From contig CANAXK010000104.1 of assembly GCA_947365485.1 (NCBI GenBank), positions 1-6,069 of the forward strand: 6,069 nt of DNA, written 5' to 3'. This DNA comes from an uncultured bacterium. GTDB lineage: Bacteria > Cyanobacteriota > Vampirovibrionia > Gastranaerophilales > Gastranaerophilaceae. Under the pieces are notes generated by a model. That model saw nothing but the letters and a program-made list of their open reading frames with translations. It was not told where the DNA came from and made no database searches. Shown piece by piece: positions 4,879-6,069 of the stretch. Position numbers and translations under genes: made by a program. Numbering within the stretch: the first letter of the stretch is position 1; each line of letters opens with the position of its first letter.

Positions 4879-5995
4879 CTGGATTATCGTATCCCAATTC
4901 CTTCAGAACTCTCCTGTTATTCTCATCTATGTTTTTTTGATCAATTGCCTTCTTTTTTCCTGATAACATCTCAACTGCCTTTTGTTGCGCATCAAGAAAC
5001 TTATCCACTGCCGCAAAATCAACATCCACATTCTTTTGCTTGTACTCTTTTTCAAAAAAATCGTCCAGTTTTGCGCTGTGGAACTCTACAGACTCGTCGC
5101 ATTTTTTTGAAAGTGCCCTATAGGCATTTTTCACTTCTTCTGATGTCGGGAATTTTGTTTTTTCATTCTTATAGTCAGAAATAAATCTCCCGATTTCATC
5201 TTTGCTTTGCATGTAAGAACCCATTTTCTCTACAATGCTGTCAGCTGACTGCTGTAGATGCTCAAGCTCTGTAAGTGTTCTCATCAATGACTGTGTCGGT
5301 TTCTTTACTTCTTTTTCAACTTCCTTCTGGCGCTTTATTAAATTTGAAGCCTCAGGCAAAGGCATTTTAAACGCATAGAATAAGACTTTTGCAGCGAGGT
5401 TTTCCTTTAAATCAACGAGCCTCTGGTATAACTCCTTGTTGTCGTTTGCAAGTATGTTCGCTTCATTGTCTGCCTCAATGTTTGCAAACGTTTCCTCGTA
5501 TCTGCTGATGAAGGGTTTTATTTTCTTAAATTCCGGATTCTCTTCTGACATGATAACATCAGTTTTTTGTATCGCAGATCTAATCTCGTCACTGTTATAA
5601 GTCTCTCCGGAAAGAATTGTTTTCAACCTGTTGTAATTATTTACGTTCTGCTTGTACGCTTCGCCTCTCATAATAAAAGGCTCATAAGTTTTTAATGCCT
5701 GATTAAAATTGCTTTTCTTTGTAATAAGGTTTAATTCTTCTGCTGAAAATTTTGAAAACACACTGTTGACGGCCTTCTGTATGTCGACAAGCGCACTGTA
5801 CACAGGCTTGGTTTCTTTCATAAAAGGAATAATTTGTGTATCAAGAACTCTGGTAAGATTTCCGTAAGCATCATGCAACATATTCCCCTTGAAGCTAACC
5901 ATGTCATTTGTAAGCGCCGGAATAGACTTATGTAGACTCTTTCTAGTAATAGTTTTTCTGTTTTCAAATTGGATAGTTAGTGGTGATATTTTCAT
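4862..5995 (-). CDS. Large helical orphan protein with N-terminal F-G motif, downstream of tRNA-Phe
   Basis: I do not recognise this 377-residue protein. It has no signal peptide and no membrane segment. The N-terminus, MKISPLTIQF, resembles that of the PHP protein (MKISSVSRNVIF), and a second element, VSFKGN, lies at 33-38. After about residue 40 the chain is almost entirely predicted helix, rich in Lys, Glu, Asn and Gln. Heptad-like stretches near 185-205, 215-260 and 330-365 suggest helical bundles or coiled coils. There is one Cys (299). The start is secure: ATG is preceded by AAGGAG at 7 nt. Only 26 bp separate it from the 3' end of tRNA-Phe, leaving little room for a promoter of its own, so it may be read from the tRNA transcript. 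A structural, scaffold or secreted-effector role is conceivable, but nothing in the sequence decides between them. Confidence 0.85.
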   Translation of the reverse strand: MKISPLTIQFENRKTITRKSLHKSIPALTNDMVSFKGNMLHDAYGNLTRVLDTQIIPFMKETKPVYSALVDIQKAVNSVFSKFSAEELNLITKKSNFNQALKTYEPFIMRGEAYKQNVNNYNRLKTILSGETYNSDEIRSAIQKTDVIMSEENPEFKKIKPFISRYEETFANIEADNEANILANDNKELYQRLVDLKENLAAKVLFYAFKMPLPEASNLIKRQKEVEKEVKKPTQSLMRTLTELEHLQQSADSIVEKMGSYMQSKDEIGRFISDYKNEKTKFPTSEEVKNAYRALSKKCDESVEFHSAKLDDFFEKEYKQKNVDVDFAAVDKFLDAQQKAVEMLSGKKKAIDQKNIDENNRRVLKELGYDNPEFFGD

Positions 5996-6002
5996 GACGA
6001 TA

Positions 6003-6008
6003 CTCCTT
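6003..6008 (-). promoter_or_regulatory. Ribosome binding site of the 377-residue orphan gene
   Basis: The minus strand reads AAGGAG, 7 nt before the ATG at 5995-5993. This canonical site supports translation of the orphan and its M-K-I-S start. Confidence 0.75.
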
Positions 6009-6021
6009 GAGACTAAAAATA

Positions 6022-6069
6022 TGCCGCAACTCGGAATTGAACCAAGGACACAGGGATTTTCAGTCCCTT
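6022..6069 (-). tRNA. tRNA-Phe(GAA), 3' part (5' end outside window)
   Basis: On the minus strand the anticodon stem AGGGA/TCCCT encloses the 7-nt loop CTGAAAA, with anticodon GAA at 6061-6059. A 5-nt variable loop GTGTC follows. The T arm is CTTGG-TTCAATT-CCGAG, and the acceptor 3' strand TTGCGGC with discriminator A ends at 6022. The variable loop and T stem are the same as in typical bacterial tRNA-Phe. CCA is not encoded: the next bases read TATTTTT, so CCA must be added by tRNA nucleotidyltransferase. The D arm and the 5' acceptor strand (expected GCCGCAA) lie beyond the window. Confidence 0.95.

Noticed and set aside
4855..5184. Plus-strand open frame of 109 codons opposite the 377-residue orphan
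   Set aside because: The opposite strand has a strong RBS and a 377-codon frame. The plus-strand translation is rich in Ser/Phe/Leu, typical of antisense to a Lys/Glu-rich helical protein.
463..5995. F-G motifs read as nucleoporin-like FG repeats
   Set aside because: Each protein has only one motif at a fixed N-terminal place, not a repeated series.
5996..6069. An attachment site of an integrated element at the tRNA-Phe 3' end
   Set aside because: No integrase, direct repeat of the tRNA 3' end, or phage-like gene is visible in the window.

Overview
The window looks like part of a chromosome from a low-GC, Gram-negative-type bacterium. My best guess is a gut Melainabacterium (Gastranaerophilales, the non-photosynthetic sister group of Cyanobacteria). 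This rests on FtsZ wording that resembles cyanobacterial FtsZ ([24 protein letters not shown]), on AT-rich intergenic DNA, on an exported Spy/CpxP-like protein, and on several lineage-type orphan proteins that share a short N-terminal phenylalanine/glycine motif. No phylogeny was run, so the assignment is an inference.

Layout, left to right. The 3' half of prmA (ribosomal protein L11 methyltransferase) enters from the left edge on the + strand. It abuts, stop codon to stop codon, a small orphan gene on the - strand. A symmetric AT-rich promoter patch separates that orphan from a + strand TspO/MBR-type membrane protein that lacks the family's first helix. A 17-bp perfect hairpin then divides the TspO gene from a complete ftsZ on the - strand. 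A divergent promoter region follows. From it a + strand cluster runs: a secreted Spy/CpxP-like helical protein, an unrecognised protein with a hidden protein-kinase-like active-site pattern, and a PHP-domain metal-dependent phosphoesterase. This cluster meets head-on a 377-residue helical orphan on the - strand, whose start lies only 26 bp from the 3' end of a partial tRNA-Phe(GAA) at the right edge.

How the parts work together. PrmA, FtsZ and tRNA-Phe are housekeeping genes (ribosome modification, cell division, translation). The rest is accessory or lineage-specific. The most interesting signal is that four genes with unrelated bodies (463-768 -, 3192-3947 +, 3997-4851 +, 4862-5995 -) all carry, within their first 11-38 residues, a short element of the form [V/P/M]-x-F-(x)-G-[K/M/N]. 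Two of them also begin M-K-I-S. The motif is absent from the housekeeping proteins and from the exported Spy-like protein. This could be an undescribed N-terminal tag, targeting signal or docking peptide. The second signal is the kinase-like protein, in which a glycine-rich loop, a Lys, and an Asp/Asn/Asp triad occur with the canonical residue spacing even though the overall sequence is not recognisable.

No mobile element, CRISPR array or prophage gene is visible, and no stretch over 300 bp lacks a gene.
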